From assembly GCA_963710615.1 (NCBI GenBank), contig CAVQBF010000001.1:62001-126000 (forward strand): a stretch of DNA of 64,000 nucleotides, read 5' to 3'. The notes under the pieces were generated by a model, which had not been told where the DNA came from, made no database searches, and saw only the letters and a program-made list of their open reading frames with translations. Made by a program: the position numbers and the translations under genes. This DNA comes from GCA-2746605 sp963710615 (GTDB lineage Bacteria > Bacteroidota > Ignavibacteria > Ignavibacteriales > Melioribacteraceae). Positions 24,667 to 33,911 of this stretch are shown one piece after another (the first letter of the stretch is position 1; the number at the start of each line of letters is the position of its first letter).

Positions 24667-26154
24667 TTATCTCACAGGTGTATGTTCTAATAATTGCTCA
24701 AGTTTATTCTTGTTCTGTCTTGCCATAACTTCTAATGTTCTAACTTTATCTTTATAAAAATTGTTTGCGTTGTTTTTCTCAATATCTAAGGCTGCATCCG
24801 AGTTCCCTTCCCATCTTCGGCATAAATAAACCGGTGTGTAAATTCTGCCAATTTGATAGTTTCTGGAAATTTCTAATCCAACTGCATAATCTTCTCCGTA
24901 ACTAACATTTGGTATTTTTATTTCTCTGAGTATTGGAGTATAAAAAGCCCTTGGCGCACCCAATCCATTTATTCTTAAAGCATTGTTTCTCCCATTATCG
25001 GGTGTCCATTCTTTATGGTCAATTAATCCGGGAGGAATTTCATTTAAGTTGAAGTCAGTCAGTTTATAGGAACCTATAACCATTGCGCATTTTTCATCCA
25101 AGAATTTATCGACAATTGTCTGAATTGTATTCTCATCATAGTATAAATCATCGCTATCCAATTGAATGGCAAAACGACCACATTCTTTGTGCATTATCCC
25201 TTCATTCCAACAACCGCCAATTTGAAGATCTTTACTTGCGGGAATTAAGTGTATCAATCGATTGTCTTTTTGAGCAAGTTCAGCAATAACTTCTGTAGTT
25301 CCATCGGTTGAATGATTATCAACTACAATTAAATTGAATTTAAAGTTTGCCTTTTGTCTTAATACTGACTCAATAGCATCTCCAATTGTTTTAACACGGT
25401 TTCTTACCGGAATTATTACTGATGCCTCGTTTTCAAATTTATAATCATCAATGTCAATCTGCTTAAACTCGGGTTTAAGATAAGCCCCAATTTTCTTCAA
25501 ATGTTCGGTAACGGCTTTTTCCATTTCCAATTGTCGCTGCTGATTCTTGGGATCTACATAATCAAATTGTTTCTCACCCGTTTTTCGTGTATCAGATTCA
25601 ATTGCACTATATAAAAATTCCGGTATTCTGATAAGTGAATTATCCTGTGATATAGTTAAAATTAAATTATAAAGTCCGGCTGAATTGTATTTTTCACTAC
25701 TTTTTTCTACTGCTTTTTTGAGTGCTTCCGTTTTAATAAACAAAACTGGGCCGAAATTGAAGTCGTCTCTTAAGCTTCCCAATTGGAATTCAATTACAGG
25801 GTGTTTTTGAATTTTATCATCTTTAATTTCATAATAATCGGAATAAACAATACCAGCGTCGGTATTTTTTGCAACATTTACTAATCGTTCCAAACTGTAA
25901 CTATTGAAATTAATTAGTGTGTTTTTTGTTATAAAAACTATATAATCGGCATCAACCACATTAGAAATTTTATTAATAGTTTCTGAAGAGTAAAGACTGT
26001 CGATCGAAATATCATTAGAGTTGTATTTATTGCTAGAATCAATATTTAATGCAACAATCTTATTTATTAAATCGGAATCTTTCAGTTTAGAAACAGTATC
26101 ATCAAAAATATTCTTTTCAAAATTTGGCAGAACCAAATCAATTTTGTGCTTCAT
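24667..26154 (-). CDS. Two-domain family 2 glycosyltransferase
   Basis: The start at ATG 26154 (MKHKIDLVLPNF) is supported by GGAG 8 nt upstream. The N-terminal ~210 residues are a degenerate GT-A-like domain (ADYIVFITKNTLINFNSYSL, VYSDYYEI) without a full catalytic set. The second domain (~240-430) is a GT2: ASVIIPVRNRVKTIGDAIES, VVDNHSTDGT, DxD in IQLDSDDLYYDE, and a GEDYAVGLE motif like the general-base ED of GT2 enzymes. No TM helix, so it is cytoplasmic. It is the first gene of a pair with the DUF4922 protein. Acceptor and donor sugars are unknown. Confidence 0.85.
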   Translation of the reverse strand: MKHKIDLVLPNFEKNIFDDTVSKLKDSDLINKIVALNIDSSNKYNSNDISIDSLYSSETINKISNVVDADYIVFITKNTLINFNSYSLERLVNVAKNTDAGIVYSDYYEIKDDKIQKHPVIEFQLGSLRDDFNFGPVLFIKTEALKKAVEKSSEKYNSAGLYNLILTISQDNSLIRIPEFLYSAIESDTRKTGEKQFDYVDPKNQQRQLEMEKAVTEHLKKIGAYLKPEFKQIDIDDYKFENEASVIIPVRNRVKTIGDAIESVLRQKANFKFNLIVVDNHSTDGTTEVIAELAQKDNRLIHLIPASKDLQIGGCWNEGIMHKECGRFAIQLDSDDLYYDENTIQTIVDKFLDEKCAMVIGSYKLTDFNLNEIPPGLIDHKEWTPDNGRNNALRINGLGAPRAFYTPILREIKIPNVSYGEDYAVGLEISRNYQIGRIYTPVYLCRRWEGNSDAALDIEKNNANNFYKDKVRTLEVMARQNKNKLEQLLEHTPVR

Positions 26155-26372
26155 TATTTTCTCCGGGAATAATCTTTGCAAAAATGTTGGGCTAAATCAC
26201 AATTGTTAAAACTTTTAAAAGACAACGTGCAATTTAACCAAAATTCTTTTATAATTGTGAACACAACAAATTTATATTATTTGTAATATTATAAAATCTT
26301 ATTAATTTAAGACATCAAATATTATTTATTAATATAAAAATCAATATTTCTTATTAACAGGAGGAGTTGTAT

Positions 26373-26927
26373 ATGAAAAAAGTATTATTTGTTTTAATTC
26401 TCTCATTCTTTTTTATTAGCAGTATTAATGCTCAACAAGGGAAAATGCATATTGGCGCTGGATTGGAATTAGCTTTACCAATTGGTGATTGGAGTGATGC
26501 TGCAAGTACAGGTATTGGTGGTACAGCTCGCTTTGAATATCAGTTTGCCCCAAAAATTGTAGGTATGCTGACTGCTGGATATATTTCGTTTGGTGGACAG
26601 GAGTTTGGCGGAATTGATTGGAGTTATTCTGCAATTCCATTTTTACCTGGAGTAAAATATTTCTTCCAACCGGGACTTTATGGGATGGCTGAATTAGGAT
26701 TACATTTTTTCTCAGTGGAGTTTGATTCTCCTACTTTTAATATTGGTGGTGTTTCTTATGGTGGTGGATCTACATCAGATACTCAGACTGAATTTACATT
26801 GGCTTTAGGGGCTGGTTATGAAACTCAAATTAGTGATAATCTTTATTTAGATGCCAATGTTAAGTTTGCTATTGTTAGTGATGCAAATTATTTAGGAGCT
26901 CGTGTTGGCGTAAAAATGCCTCTTTAA
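26373..26927 (+). CDS. Small outer-membrane beta-barrel protein
   Basis: The true start is ATG 26373, 6 nt after a perfect AGGAGGAG. An earlier TTG at 26367 lies inside that site's spacer. A signal peptide (MKKVLFVLILSFFFISSINAQ) is followed by an eight-strand-like OmpX/porin-fold pattern of alternating Gly/aromatic strands (GAGLELALPIGDW, GMAELGLHFFSVEF, LALGAGYETQI) ending ARVGVKMPL. Probably an outer-membrane structural or adhesive protein; no substrate can be inferred. A strong terminator follows at 26957. Confidence 0.85.
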   Translation: MKKVLFVLILSFFFISSINAQQGKMHIGAGLELALPIGDWSDAASTGIGGTARFEYQFAPKIVGMLTAGYISFGGQEFGGIDWSYSAIPFLPGVKYFFQPGLYGMAELGLHFFSVEFDSPTFNIGGVSYGGGSTSDTQTEFTLALGAGYETQISDNLYLDANVKFAIVSDANYLGARVGVKMPL

Positions 26928-26956
26928 TAAACATTATTAAGATTTCAAATTTTGAT

Positions 26957-26986
26957 ATGCGACATTTTTAATGTCGCATTTTTTTT
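26957..26986 (+). terminator. Rho-independent terminator
   Basis: The 9-bp stem ATGCGACAT / ATGTCGCAT with a 5-nt loop runs straight into an 8-T tract. It lies 29 nt after the barrel gene's stop. Confidence 0.9.
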
Positions 26987-27020
26987 GCATTTTAATATTA
27001 TCATTAAATAAGAGGTTAAA

Positions 27021-27569
27021 ATGAAAAAAACTTTGATTTTATTTTTAGGATTATTTTTTGCTGCTTCGGTCACTTTTGCTCAGTTTGAGGTAGGAAAACA
27101 CCATGCCGGTCCATCTTTAAGTATTGGTTTTGGGGGTTGGGGATTAGGCTTTGGCGCCGATTATGAATATGGAATGAGTTTAAAAGATATTGGCGTTGAT
27201 GCACCGGGTAAATTGGGTGTTGGAGGAATTTTTCGATATTATAGCTGGAGCGAAGATTTCTTTTATGGGGAATGGAGCTACACTGATATTATCATTGGAG
27301 CCCAGGGAAATTATCACTTTAAACTTGATAATGAAAAGATTGATCCTTGGTTAGGTGTTGTGTTGGGTTTTGACATTGATTCTTGGAGTGTAGATAATAG
27401 AGTTGGATATGAAAATTATGATTATGGTACAAGTTCCGGCGGCGGGTTATTCTTCAACGGTAATGCTGGTGTTAGATATTGGTTTTCGCCAAATATGGCG
27501 GGTAGAGTTACCTTTGGCTTTGGTAACTTAGTAAGTTCACTCATTTTCGGTGTTGATTTCAAATTTTAG
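27021..27569 (+). CDS. Small outer-membrane beta-barrel protein
   Basis: A signal peptide (MKKTLILFLGLFFAASVTFAQ) is followed by Gly/Tyr/Trp-rich beta strands (SIGFGGWGLGFGADYEYG, GGIFRYYSW, NGNAGVRYWFS) with a terminal aromatic (FGVDFKF), typical of an outer-membrane barrel. AGAGG precedes the ATG. It is separated from the preceding barrel gene by a terminator and ends in its own terminator, so each is probably its own unit. Related in type to the preceding gene but without obvious sequence identity. Confidence 0.82.
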   Translation: MKKTLILFLGLFFAASVTFAQFEVGKHHAGPSLSIGFGGWGLGFGADYEYGMSLKDIGVDAPGKLGVGGIFRYYSWSEDFFYGEWSYTDIIIGAQGNYHFKLDNEKIDPWLGVVLGFDIDSWSVDNRVGYENYDYGTSSGGGLFFNGNAGVRYWFSPNMAGRVTFGFGNLVSSLIFGVDFKF

Positions 27570-27581
27570 TTTGAAGAGTTT

Positions 27582-27614
27582 AAGCCCAGCCCTCTCAAAA
27601 GGTTGGGCTTTTTT
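27582..27614 (+). terminator. Rho-independent terminator
   Basis: The 10-bp stem AAGCCCAGCC / GGTTGGGCTT (one G-T pair) with a 9-nt loop is followed by TTTTT. It ends the barrel transcript and lies 3 nt from the end of the convergent T9SS gene. Confidence 0.88.
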
Positions 27615-27616
27615 AT

Positions 27617-28321
27617 TTATCTGAGTAAAATCATCTTTTTTGTATCACTCCATTCATCAACAGTTAATTTATAATAATAAATGCCTGAACTAAAGTTCTC
27701 TGCATTCCACTCAACTTGGTATATGCCTGGATTTTGTTGTTTATTAACAAGCGTAGTAGCTTCTCTGCCAAGAGCGTCATAAACTATTAATATTACTTGA
27801 GACTGGTCAGCAATTGAATAGTTAATTATTGTTCTTGGATTAAATGGATTTGGATAATTTTGATTTAAATGATATTCATTTGATAATAGAGATTCTTTCT
27901 CAATATCTACCAAATAATCAATCGGAATTGTAATATTACCGCCACTTGAAATAATATTAACCTCACCAGTATATGTTCCTTCCGATATATTTTGTGCATT
28001 GAGAGTTAATGTAACTAATTGGGAGTTTCCAGCTGCGATAGAACCACTTGCAGGACTTACAGTTAAAACATTTTCATATCCATTCCTTTTTGTACCGGTC
28101 GCTCTGATTAAAAAAGCAGCATTTTCAAAGCCCGAGACAGTATTCAAATTTGTCCAACTGCTTCCATTATGATAAAAACTTTTATTCGGAATTGTTGCAT
28201 CGTAATCAGCGCCTGCTGGATATTCAATATCGTTATCACTCTCAATTGAAATAAAGAAAGTTTCTCCTGACTTAAAGGAAACAGGCGGATCAAGAGTTAT
28301 TGAGTACCAATCTCCCATCAT
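27617..28321 (-). CDS. Module A giant propeller protein, C-terminal fragment with T9SS domain
   Basis: Frame +1 continuation of the 28290-31373 gene. It begins at GDWYSITLDPPVSFKSGETF, the exact counterpart of GSWYEITL and GKWFDATL in copies B and C. It then has an Ig-like stretch (GSIAAGNSQLVTLTLNAQN ... GGNITIPIDYLVDIEK) and a T9SS type A domain (QNYPNPFNPRTIINY). Unlike copies B and C there is no PKD domain between the two parts. The apparent ATG start has no independent ribosome site. Comparison with paralogs puts one extra G in the GGG at 28314-28316. Confidence 0.85.
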   Translation of the reverse strand: MMGDWYSITLDPPVSFKSGETFFISIESDNDIEYPAGADYDATIPNKSFYHNGSSWTNLNTVSGFENAAFLIRATGTKRNGYENVLTVSPASGSIAAGNSQLVTLTLNAQNISEGTYTGEVNIISSGGNITIPIDYLVDIEKESLLSNEYHLNQNYPNPFNPRTIINYSIADQSQVILIVYDALGREATTLVNKQQNPGIYQVEWNAENFSSGIYYYKLTVDEWSDTKKMILLR

Positions 28322-31300
28322 TATCCGATAAATCTAAATCTAAAGTCCCTGACTCAAGAACGTTTAAATCGCTATCAAGCAATTCCAATTTTGTAGAATT
28401 AGAAAGACTTCCTTCTGTTCTCATATAAAAATCAAATCCATCTAAGTCATAGTCAAAGCCAGTAATATTAAATTCGTTTTTCCACTTAAATAAATTAGCA
28501 CCGCCAAAACCATCAGGACCAAAACCTACAAATGTATCTGAAATCGAATTGCTATCATCAAGAACCAAATAATCATCTCCCTCAATATTTGTAACTAAAT
28601 CAGACGGATTAATTTTATTTAGTGAAGATGATGAAGCTTTGAGCAGTTTTTGTTCTTTTAATTTCTCTTTATTTTCCGAGGAAATAACTTTTGATTTGCT
28701 GTTCAGTTTATAAGTTTTTTTATTAGACTTAGGCAAATTACTTCCAAAACTACCGGTAACTGAAATATTATAATTCATTGCAGCATTTCCAGTGTTGCTT
28801 AATGTAAAGGATGTACTTCCAGATTCTCCAGGTCTGCTTTGTAGTGTTAATCCGGTCACATTTACCGTAGCAACAGCATTTCCACCCATGCCAACTTCAG
28901 CAACAAACGCTCCTCTTCCATGAGTCCCGGCAACAATTCGCCCATCAGATTTTCTCGATGCAATATAGTTCACGATTACATTACCCAAAGAATTGGAGCC
29001 TTCCTGAACCCAACTTGTGGTTCCTCCATTTAATTGGGTAGTTGAATAAACACCGGTAGTTGTGCCAACAAAATACTCCGTTCCATTACTTGTTGGAATA
29101 ATACTTGCTCCTCTTATTGAAGGACCGGGGTTGTTTTGATCTCCTTCCAAATTCCCTTCTACAGCGGTAAATGAGTTTCCACCATTTAATGAATGATAAA
29201 TACCAACTACATTATAGTTTGAAATAATTACCAATAGCTCATTCCCATTATCAGGGTTAACAGCAATATTATGAATATAGCTTGAACCATTTAATCCATT
29301 TATCGAAATATCAATTGGGCTGCTTGTTGTTGTGTGAGCATTATCTAGTCGATATAATTTTGGAGAAGAAGGTGATTGTGAAAAATCTACAGCTGAATAA
29401 TATAGCCTATGCTGAGGATTGTTTTCAGTAAATGACAAAGCGGAAATTACATAACCAGCAGGTGCGGAGGCATTACTTAATTGTGTCCAACCTACACTTA
29501 TTCCTTGCTCAAATGACAAATTGGTTGGTAAAGAGTTAAGCTGATTATTTCTCCATAAAACATTGCCGGCAGGATAGAGCATAATATTTTCATTATTTGG
29601 ATTGACAACATATGGATTAATAAATAACTGATTAGAAGCATTTTGCGGTGTAATATTACTCCAACCATTACTTCTTGAGGGATTACCTGAACCGTCATAA
29701 TTTACTCTTAATACCACTCCGTTCTGGACAGAAACATAGCAAAAATTATCTCCCCAATAACCATAACTTCCATCACCGCTGCTTAAGTCTTCAGATTCGG
29801 TGGTCGTTGTTCCATTAAATCTAAAGTAGGGAGTTCCATTGTCTTGTGTTCCTCCTAAAATTCTATTATCACTAGCTTCGTTGGGGATTGCAACCATATA
29901 AAATTGAGTGACATTATAGCCATTGTTTTTATCAAACCAGGGGAAGTAGGAAGAATAATTATTTGTAGTAATATTGTCTGTATAACTTAAACCACCATCA
30001 TGTCCCCACCACATTGCATTTGGATTATTAGGATCAAAGGCGAATGAATGAACATCCGGATGAAATCCGGGGTAGAAAAACGCTTGAGGATGATACCCGC
30101 CAATCCAATCGAGTTTTGTGCTTATGGGTTTACTTGAAAAACCATTTGTTGATCTGAATAAACTAGTCCCGCCAATAATTACAAAGTCCTCATTATCCGG
30201 TTTGGCAGCAACTACCATGTTATAGTTCTGCTGTGTGTTAATATAATCCTCAAAATCTTGATTAAAATTAGGCATGTTTGCAGATCTATCTATTGAAGTT
30301 CCGTTAACAATATTTATTTTGTGAAACCTTACGTCATCATATTTATCATCAACAAAATTTCCAGTAAAAGTTAAAACATACGCAGTGTTATTATTTGCGG
30401 CTTCAATTACACTTCTAAAATGTTCAGCCGGAAAAGTACCCGGAGTAATATTTGTCCAGTTTGCGCCGTCATTTATAGATTTATAAACACCAGGAGTATT
30501 AGATGGATTAAATCCGGAGAAGGGAGAAGAGACAACAGCAATCAGGGTTCCATTTTCAGTTACATCAATGTCAGAGTAAATATGCTCGTTAGTTCCTCCT
30601 AAGACTAGGTTGAAGTTTGAACCCCCATTTGAAGACTTTAAAATTCCAAATGGATGGGATGCAATAAAAACACTCCCTGTTGTTGGACTCACAATAATTT
30701 TTGATACAAAGTCGTAAGGTGTATTAAATGAGGTCGGATCAGTATCCTTAGCTTGGTCTTGTAAATTCCAGGTCTCCCCATTATCAACAGACTTATAAAT
30801 TCCTCCACCCGAAAAGATATGAGTTTGGCCCTGGTCGGCAGTAGAACTTCTAAATTCCCCACTTGCATAATACCAAATGTTTGTATTACCCGGTCTAGGA
30901 TCTTGGGCAACAGAGGTAACGCTTAATATTTGTGAAGTCGAACTTTTTAAAGACCAGGAAACTCCTTTATTTATGGATTTCCAAATACCTCCGGAAGCCC
31001 CTCCGGCAATAATCATATTTGAATTCGTAACATCAACAGCAAGTGCACGGGTTCGCCCGCCCACATCATTTGGACCTGCCTCTTTCCAATCTAATACATT
31101 TGATTTTTGCAAAGGTTTATTTCTATTATTAAGGTCCTTTGCAAATTCAAGCTCTCTTTGTCTAATATTTTTGGGAATTTCATTTGTTTTAGGGTCACGC
31201 AATAATCTATTGAAGTATTCAGTTCTCCCTTTTTTATATTTCATTCCCTTTGGGCTTGAACTTGAGTAAACCTTGTTTTGTTTTTTCTGCACGGTAAGAT

Positions 31301-31373
31301 ACTGAGAGAAAAAAAAGGCAAAACCAAAAGTCACTATTAGTGTTATGGTAAATGGTATTTTGAAAGTTCTCAT
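28290..31373 (-). CDS. Module A giant Asp-box beta-propeller surface protein (5' fragment)
   Basis: A signal/anchor segment is followed by the conserved pro-region YFNRLLRDPKTNEIPKNIRQ and about 800 residues of sortilin/BNR-type propeller. Asp-box motifs include GGIWKSINKGVSWSL, GIYKSVDNGETWNL and GVYKSINDGANWTNI. Landmarks shared with copies B and C are GGRTRALAVD, WWGHDGGLSYTD, GGTQDNGTPYF and VAGTHGRGAF. The frame is lost at 28314-28316 and ends at 28290; the sorting domain lies in the 27617-28321 frame. Repaired, it encodes about 1,250 residues. It starts 5 nt after the small lipoprotein gene, so the pair is translationally linked. Such propellers bind polymers or act as glycosidase-like proteins; the target is unknown. 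Confidence 0.88.
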   Translation of the reverse strand: MRTFKIPFTITLIVTFGFAFFFSQYLTVQKKQNKVYSSSSPKGMKYKKGRTEYFNRLLRDPKTNEIPKNIRQRELEFAKDLNNRNKPLQKSNVLDWKEAGPNDVGGRTRALAVDVTNSNMIIAGGASGGIWKSINKGVSWSLKSSTSQILSVTSVAQDPRPGNTNIWYYASGEFRSSTADQGQTHIFSGGGIYKSVDNGETWNLQDQAKDTDPTSFNTPYDFVSKIIVSPTTGSVFIASHPFGILKSSNGGSNFNLVLGGTNEHIYSDIDVTENGTLIAVVSSPFSGFNPSNTPGVYKSINDGANWTNITPGTFPAEHFRSVIEAANNNTAYVLTFTGNFVDDKYDDVRFHKINIVNGTSIDRSANMPNFNQDFEDYINTQQNYNMVVAAKPDNEDFVIIGGTSLFRSTNGFSSKPISTKLDWIGGYHPQAFFYPGFHPDVHSFAFDPNNPNAMWWGHDGGLSYTDNITTNNYSSYFPWFDKNNGYNVTQFYMVAIPNEASDNRILGGTQDNGTPYFRFNGTTTTESEDLSSGDGSYGYWGDNFCYVSVQNGVVLRVNYDGSGNPSRSNGWSNITPQNASNQLFINPYVVNPNNENIMLYPAGNVLWRNNQLNSLPTNLSFEQGISVGWTQLSNASAPAGYVISALSFTENNPQHRLYYSAVDFSQSPSSPKLYRLDNAHTTTSSPIDISINGLNGSSYIHNIAVNPDNGNELLVIISNYNVVGIYHSLNGGNSFTAVEGNLEGDQNNPGPSIRGASIIPTSNGTEYFVGTTTGVYSTTQLNGGTTSWVQEGSNSLGNVIVNYIASRKSDGRIVAGTHGRGAFVAEVGMGGNAVATVNVTGLTLQSRPGESGSTSFTLSNTGNAAMNYNISVTGSFGSNLPKSNKKTYKLNSKSKVISSENKEKLKEQKLLKASSSSLNKINPSDLVTNIEGDDYLVLDDSNSISDTFVGFGPDGFGGANLFKWKNEFNITGFDYDLDGFDFYMRTEGSLSNSTKLELLDSDLNVLESGTLDLDLSDNDGRLVLNNS

Positions 31374-31378
31374 TATTC

Positions 31379-31804
31379 TTATCTTTCTTTTATTAAGCTA
31401 ATTATTTTTAATTTGTCTTTCTTGCCTACTTCCATTGATTGAGAATTACTTGTAACACGGCATTTGATTTGTTTTCCTATTTCAAACTTAACTTTGTTTG
31501 AATTGAAAAGATTTAGATCAATTTCAATTAATTTGATTGTTCCTACTGCAATCGGTTTTACACCGGCGCCATATTTATGAACGGTATCAATAAATGAACT
31601 TAAAAATATTTTATTGCCTTGTTCAGTTATTTCTTGAATAGTTAAGCTCAATTCAACCATTCCTCTTGGAATTGGTTTTATATAATCGGATTTGTTCAAA
31701 ATATTTTCATCATTTTTTATAGCTTCTTCTGAACTACAGCACTGGTATAAAAATAATAAAGAGATAATTAAAAAAAATTTTCCTAGTAGGTAATATGTAT
31801 TCAT
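31379..31804 (-). CDS. Module A small CC-lipoprotein, partner of the giant propeller
   Basis: The ATG at 31804 is preferred over TTG 31816. The lipobox is LYQCCSS, with a CC pair shared by all three copies. The mature part has the family landmarks PRGMVEL and DTVHKYGAGVKPIAVG, then a beta-rich end (IGKQIKCRVTS). Paralogs are encoded at 40508-40948 and 47538-47957, each directly upstream of a giant T9SS propeller. The small size and strict pairing suggest a chaperone, anchor or cofactor role for the propeller (inference). No known family recognised. Confidence 0.8.
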   Translation of the reverse strand: MNTYYLLGKFFLIISLLFLYQCCSSEEAIKNDENILNKSDYIKPIPRGMVELSLTIQEITEQGNKIFLSSFIDTVHKYGAGVKPIAVGTIKLIEIDLNLFNSNKVKFEIGKQIKCRVTSNSQSMEVGKKDKLKIISLIKER

Positions 31805-31929
31805 TATGACAACCAATTTTCTAGTTATAAAATCTTTCGTTAAAAATATAGAGAACTTCTGTTATTAAAGACAATTAATTGCAAAAATAATTTGAAGGGA
31901 TTTGAATATTAGAAAAGCTATTGCAGTTA

Positions 31930-31980
31930 TTCATGAGCCCCTTAAAAGATTTAAGGGACTCATTTACAACAGTGGAGGAG
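31930..31980 (-). repeat. Conserved intergenic hairpin element (copy 1)
   Basis: ATGAGCCCCTTAA (31933-31945) pairs with TTAAGGGACTCAT (31951-31963) with one mismatch. The flank CATTTAC-AC-TGGAGGAG is shared with copy 2 at 47989-48035. It lies between the barrel gene (32037) and the small lipoprotein (31804) and has no long U tract. It could be an attenuator, processing site or protein site. Confidence 0.55.
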
Positions 31981-32036
31981 TAGATAAAAATTATTTAACA
32001 TTTCTCCCACAGATTGATATTTTAGACTTTGTTAAA

Positions 32037-32696
32037 TCATAGCACCATAAACTTACAGGTTACAAGGGCTTGGAACGTTAATATTGAGTAATCAACATCT
32101 TCAATAACGTCGGAAACTCCATAGCCAAATGTTAATTGAGGAGCCAATGTAATTAATTTAGATAATGGGATATCATATCCAGCGCCCATTTTCAATTCGA
32201 ATCTAGTGTTTACATTTTTTAATGATGATTTTTGCTTTTCTCCCGAGTATGTAGGATACTGTGGATAGGTAATAGTACTTTCTAATTCAGCATTAAGGTC
32301 AAATCCAATTTCTGGTCCAAATACAAAATAAATACCCATTGGCAATCGATATTTGAATAATGTCTCTATTTGGAAATAGGAAATACTGACATCATTCTCA
32401 GCACTATAATTAACTCCATTTAGATTTCCTAATGTTGTAGCAGAACCGTTTCTGTTATCGTAAAACACTAGTGATGCAATCATCCCAATAGTTCTATCTT
32501 GTGTAAAAGTCATGTCAGCCTGGGCTGCCAAAACTATACCTAAACCACTTCCACCTTCCTCTAGGTCAGAACCTGTGTGAAGATTCAAGTTGAATCCCAA
32601 AGATGGACCAACTCCCATGTGAAATTGTGCATTTGTTCGGTTTGAAGAAAACATCAATAAAGCTAAGGTTACCACAAGAAAACATACTTTTTTCAT
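32037..32696 (-). CDS. Outer-membrane beta-barrel protein of module A
   Basis: AGGAGGAAAA-type ribosome site before the ATG (CATGGAGGAAAA). A signal peptide (MKKVCFLVVTLALLMFSSNRTNAQ) is followed by PorT/OmpW-like strands: GVGPSLGFNLNLHTG, LGIVLAAQADMTFTQ, IYFVFGPEIGFDLN, FELKMGAGYDIPL. The barrel encoded at 48519-49151 in module C has the same layout (LGPRLTGNLNIYNQ, VDISFNQTLGVLANLTVFD, YVLGGASIAIKLS, FDLAAGTGYNFPL), so they are paralogs. Probably an outer-membrane partner of the T9SS surface proteins. Function unknown. Confidence 0.82.
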   Translation of the reverse strand: MKKVCFLVVTLALLMFSSNRTNAQFHMGVGPSLGFNLNLHTGSDLEEGGSGLGIVLAAQADMTFTQDRTIGMIASLVFYDNRNGSATTLGNLNGVNYSAENDVSISYFQIETLFKYRLPMGIYFVFGPEIGFDLNAELESTITYPQYPTYSGEKQKSSLKNVNTRFELKMGAGYDIPLSKLITLAPQLTFGYGVSDVIEDVDYSILTFQALVTCKFMVL

Positions 32697-32753
32697 TTTT
32701 CCTCCATGTGTTGTTATTTATATCTTTTAACTTGAGTTAACGCATATCAACTT

Positions 32754-33890
32754 TTAATTAGGAAATCTTTTTCTAATTTTACTTCTTTTGAAATCCGATC
32801 TATTAAGATTTATATCGACATTAGGATCATAACTTTCATTATCTGTATAAATTACATCTCCGCTTTCGTTTACCCATCTGTGCTGCCATTGATTAGTGCC
32901 AACTTCAATTTCATTGGTGTAAGGATTAACATATTCCTCTTGTTCAGTAAGAGTTAAAAACATATCATTATTTATTTCTGTATTTGTTTTTGCTCTATGG
33001 GAAGTAATTTCTCGTCCTATCCTTTCGATTTCCTTTTGAGTATTTACAGCAATTTCTCCTCGGATAGCTTGTCCCTTTATTTCACCTACTAACCACTGTA
33101 AGTTAATTTTTACAGAATTTTGTATTACACTAAAAAGACCTTCCCAATTTTTTAATTCATCTTTGGGAGCTCGAACTAAAAATGTTTCCTTATTGCCCCA
33201 CATCCCTGCACCAAGCTGTCCCCAATTTTCTATAATGCTAAACATAATTTCATCATATTGATGACCGTTTTCAGTATAGGTGAGTTTTACAATTGCTGCC
33301 GAATAGCTCATTGTGGCATAGGGCATTGCCTGCTTAACTCGCTGTGAATAATTGTTTGCTATATTGGTCAAATTTTTTGTTTCAACAACTATTACATTTT
33401 GAGCATTAGGATGTGCATAAGGAAAAGCAATTCTTGAAATAAAACTTTCTGGACTCATCAAATTATAAACAGTCATTCCTTGATAATTGCTTCCTTCTGG
33501 GAATAAACCCATTTGCCCCGCCGGACTATACCTTGCATCAAAGTAAAGAATGTCTGGAAGCCACCTTATCATTATACTACCATTATCGTCTTTCTTAACG
33601 GCAAAATCTAATTTAGCTACAATTGATTGAGAGGGACCGCCCTGAGTTAATGGATCAATCCTATATATTCCGCCTTGAAGCTGCCATCCCTTTGGAACTA
33701 AGAGACTAAATGCATTTTCTCTTGGTTCATTCTTTCTTTGAAACACTAAAACAGGCTCATCAGATCTTTCCCTAGCGTCAATTAATTGTTCAATATTCGA
33801 GTCCTTCTTAGGGTCACTATTTGTTTCATCAGTATTTGCACAATGAGAAAAAGCTAAAATTATAAGCATCGTAAGAAATGAAAATTTCAT
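32754..33890 (-). CDS. Putative lipoprotein with conserved stress/secretion-like domain, unknown function
   Basis: The lipobox is AFSHCANTD (Cys near residue 17) and AGGA precedes the ATG. Distinctive blocks are FSLLVPKGWQLQGGIYRIDP, PAGQMGLFPEGSNYQGMTV and ENWGQLGAGMWGNKETFLVR. The C-terminal part is positively and negatively charged (WQHRWVNESGDVIYTD, ending RSKIRKRFPN). I recall similar 'VPKGWQ...GG' proteins in other bacteria but no assigned function. It lies between the barrel and the Ig-like lipoprotein of module A and has no counterpart in modules B or C. Confidence 0.7.
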   Translation of the reverse strand: MKFSFLTMLIILAFSHCANTDETNSDPKKDSNIEQLIDARERSDEPVLVFQRKNEPRENAFSLLVPKGWQLQGGIYRIDPLTQGGPSQSIVAKLDFAVKKDDNGSIMIRWLPDILYFDARYSPAGQMGLFPEGSNYQGMTVYNLMSPESFISRIAFPYAHPNAQNVIVVETKNLTNIANNYSQRVKQAMPYATMSYSAAIVKLTYTENGHQYDEIMFSIIENWGQLGAGMWGNKETFLVRAPKDELKNWEGLFSVIQNSVKINLQWLVGEIKGQAIRGEIAVNTQKEIERIGREITSHRAKTNTEINNDMFLTLTEQEEYVNPYTNEIEVGTNQWQHRWVNESGDVIYTDNESYDPNVDINLNRSDFKRSKIRKRFPN

Positions 33891-33911
33891 TTTCTTTATC
33901 CTATTAATCTT

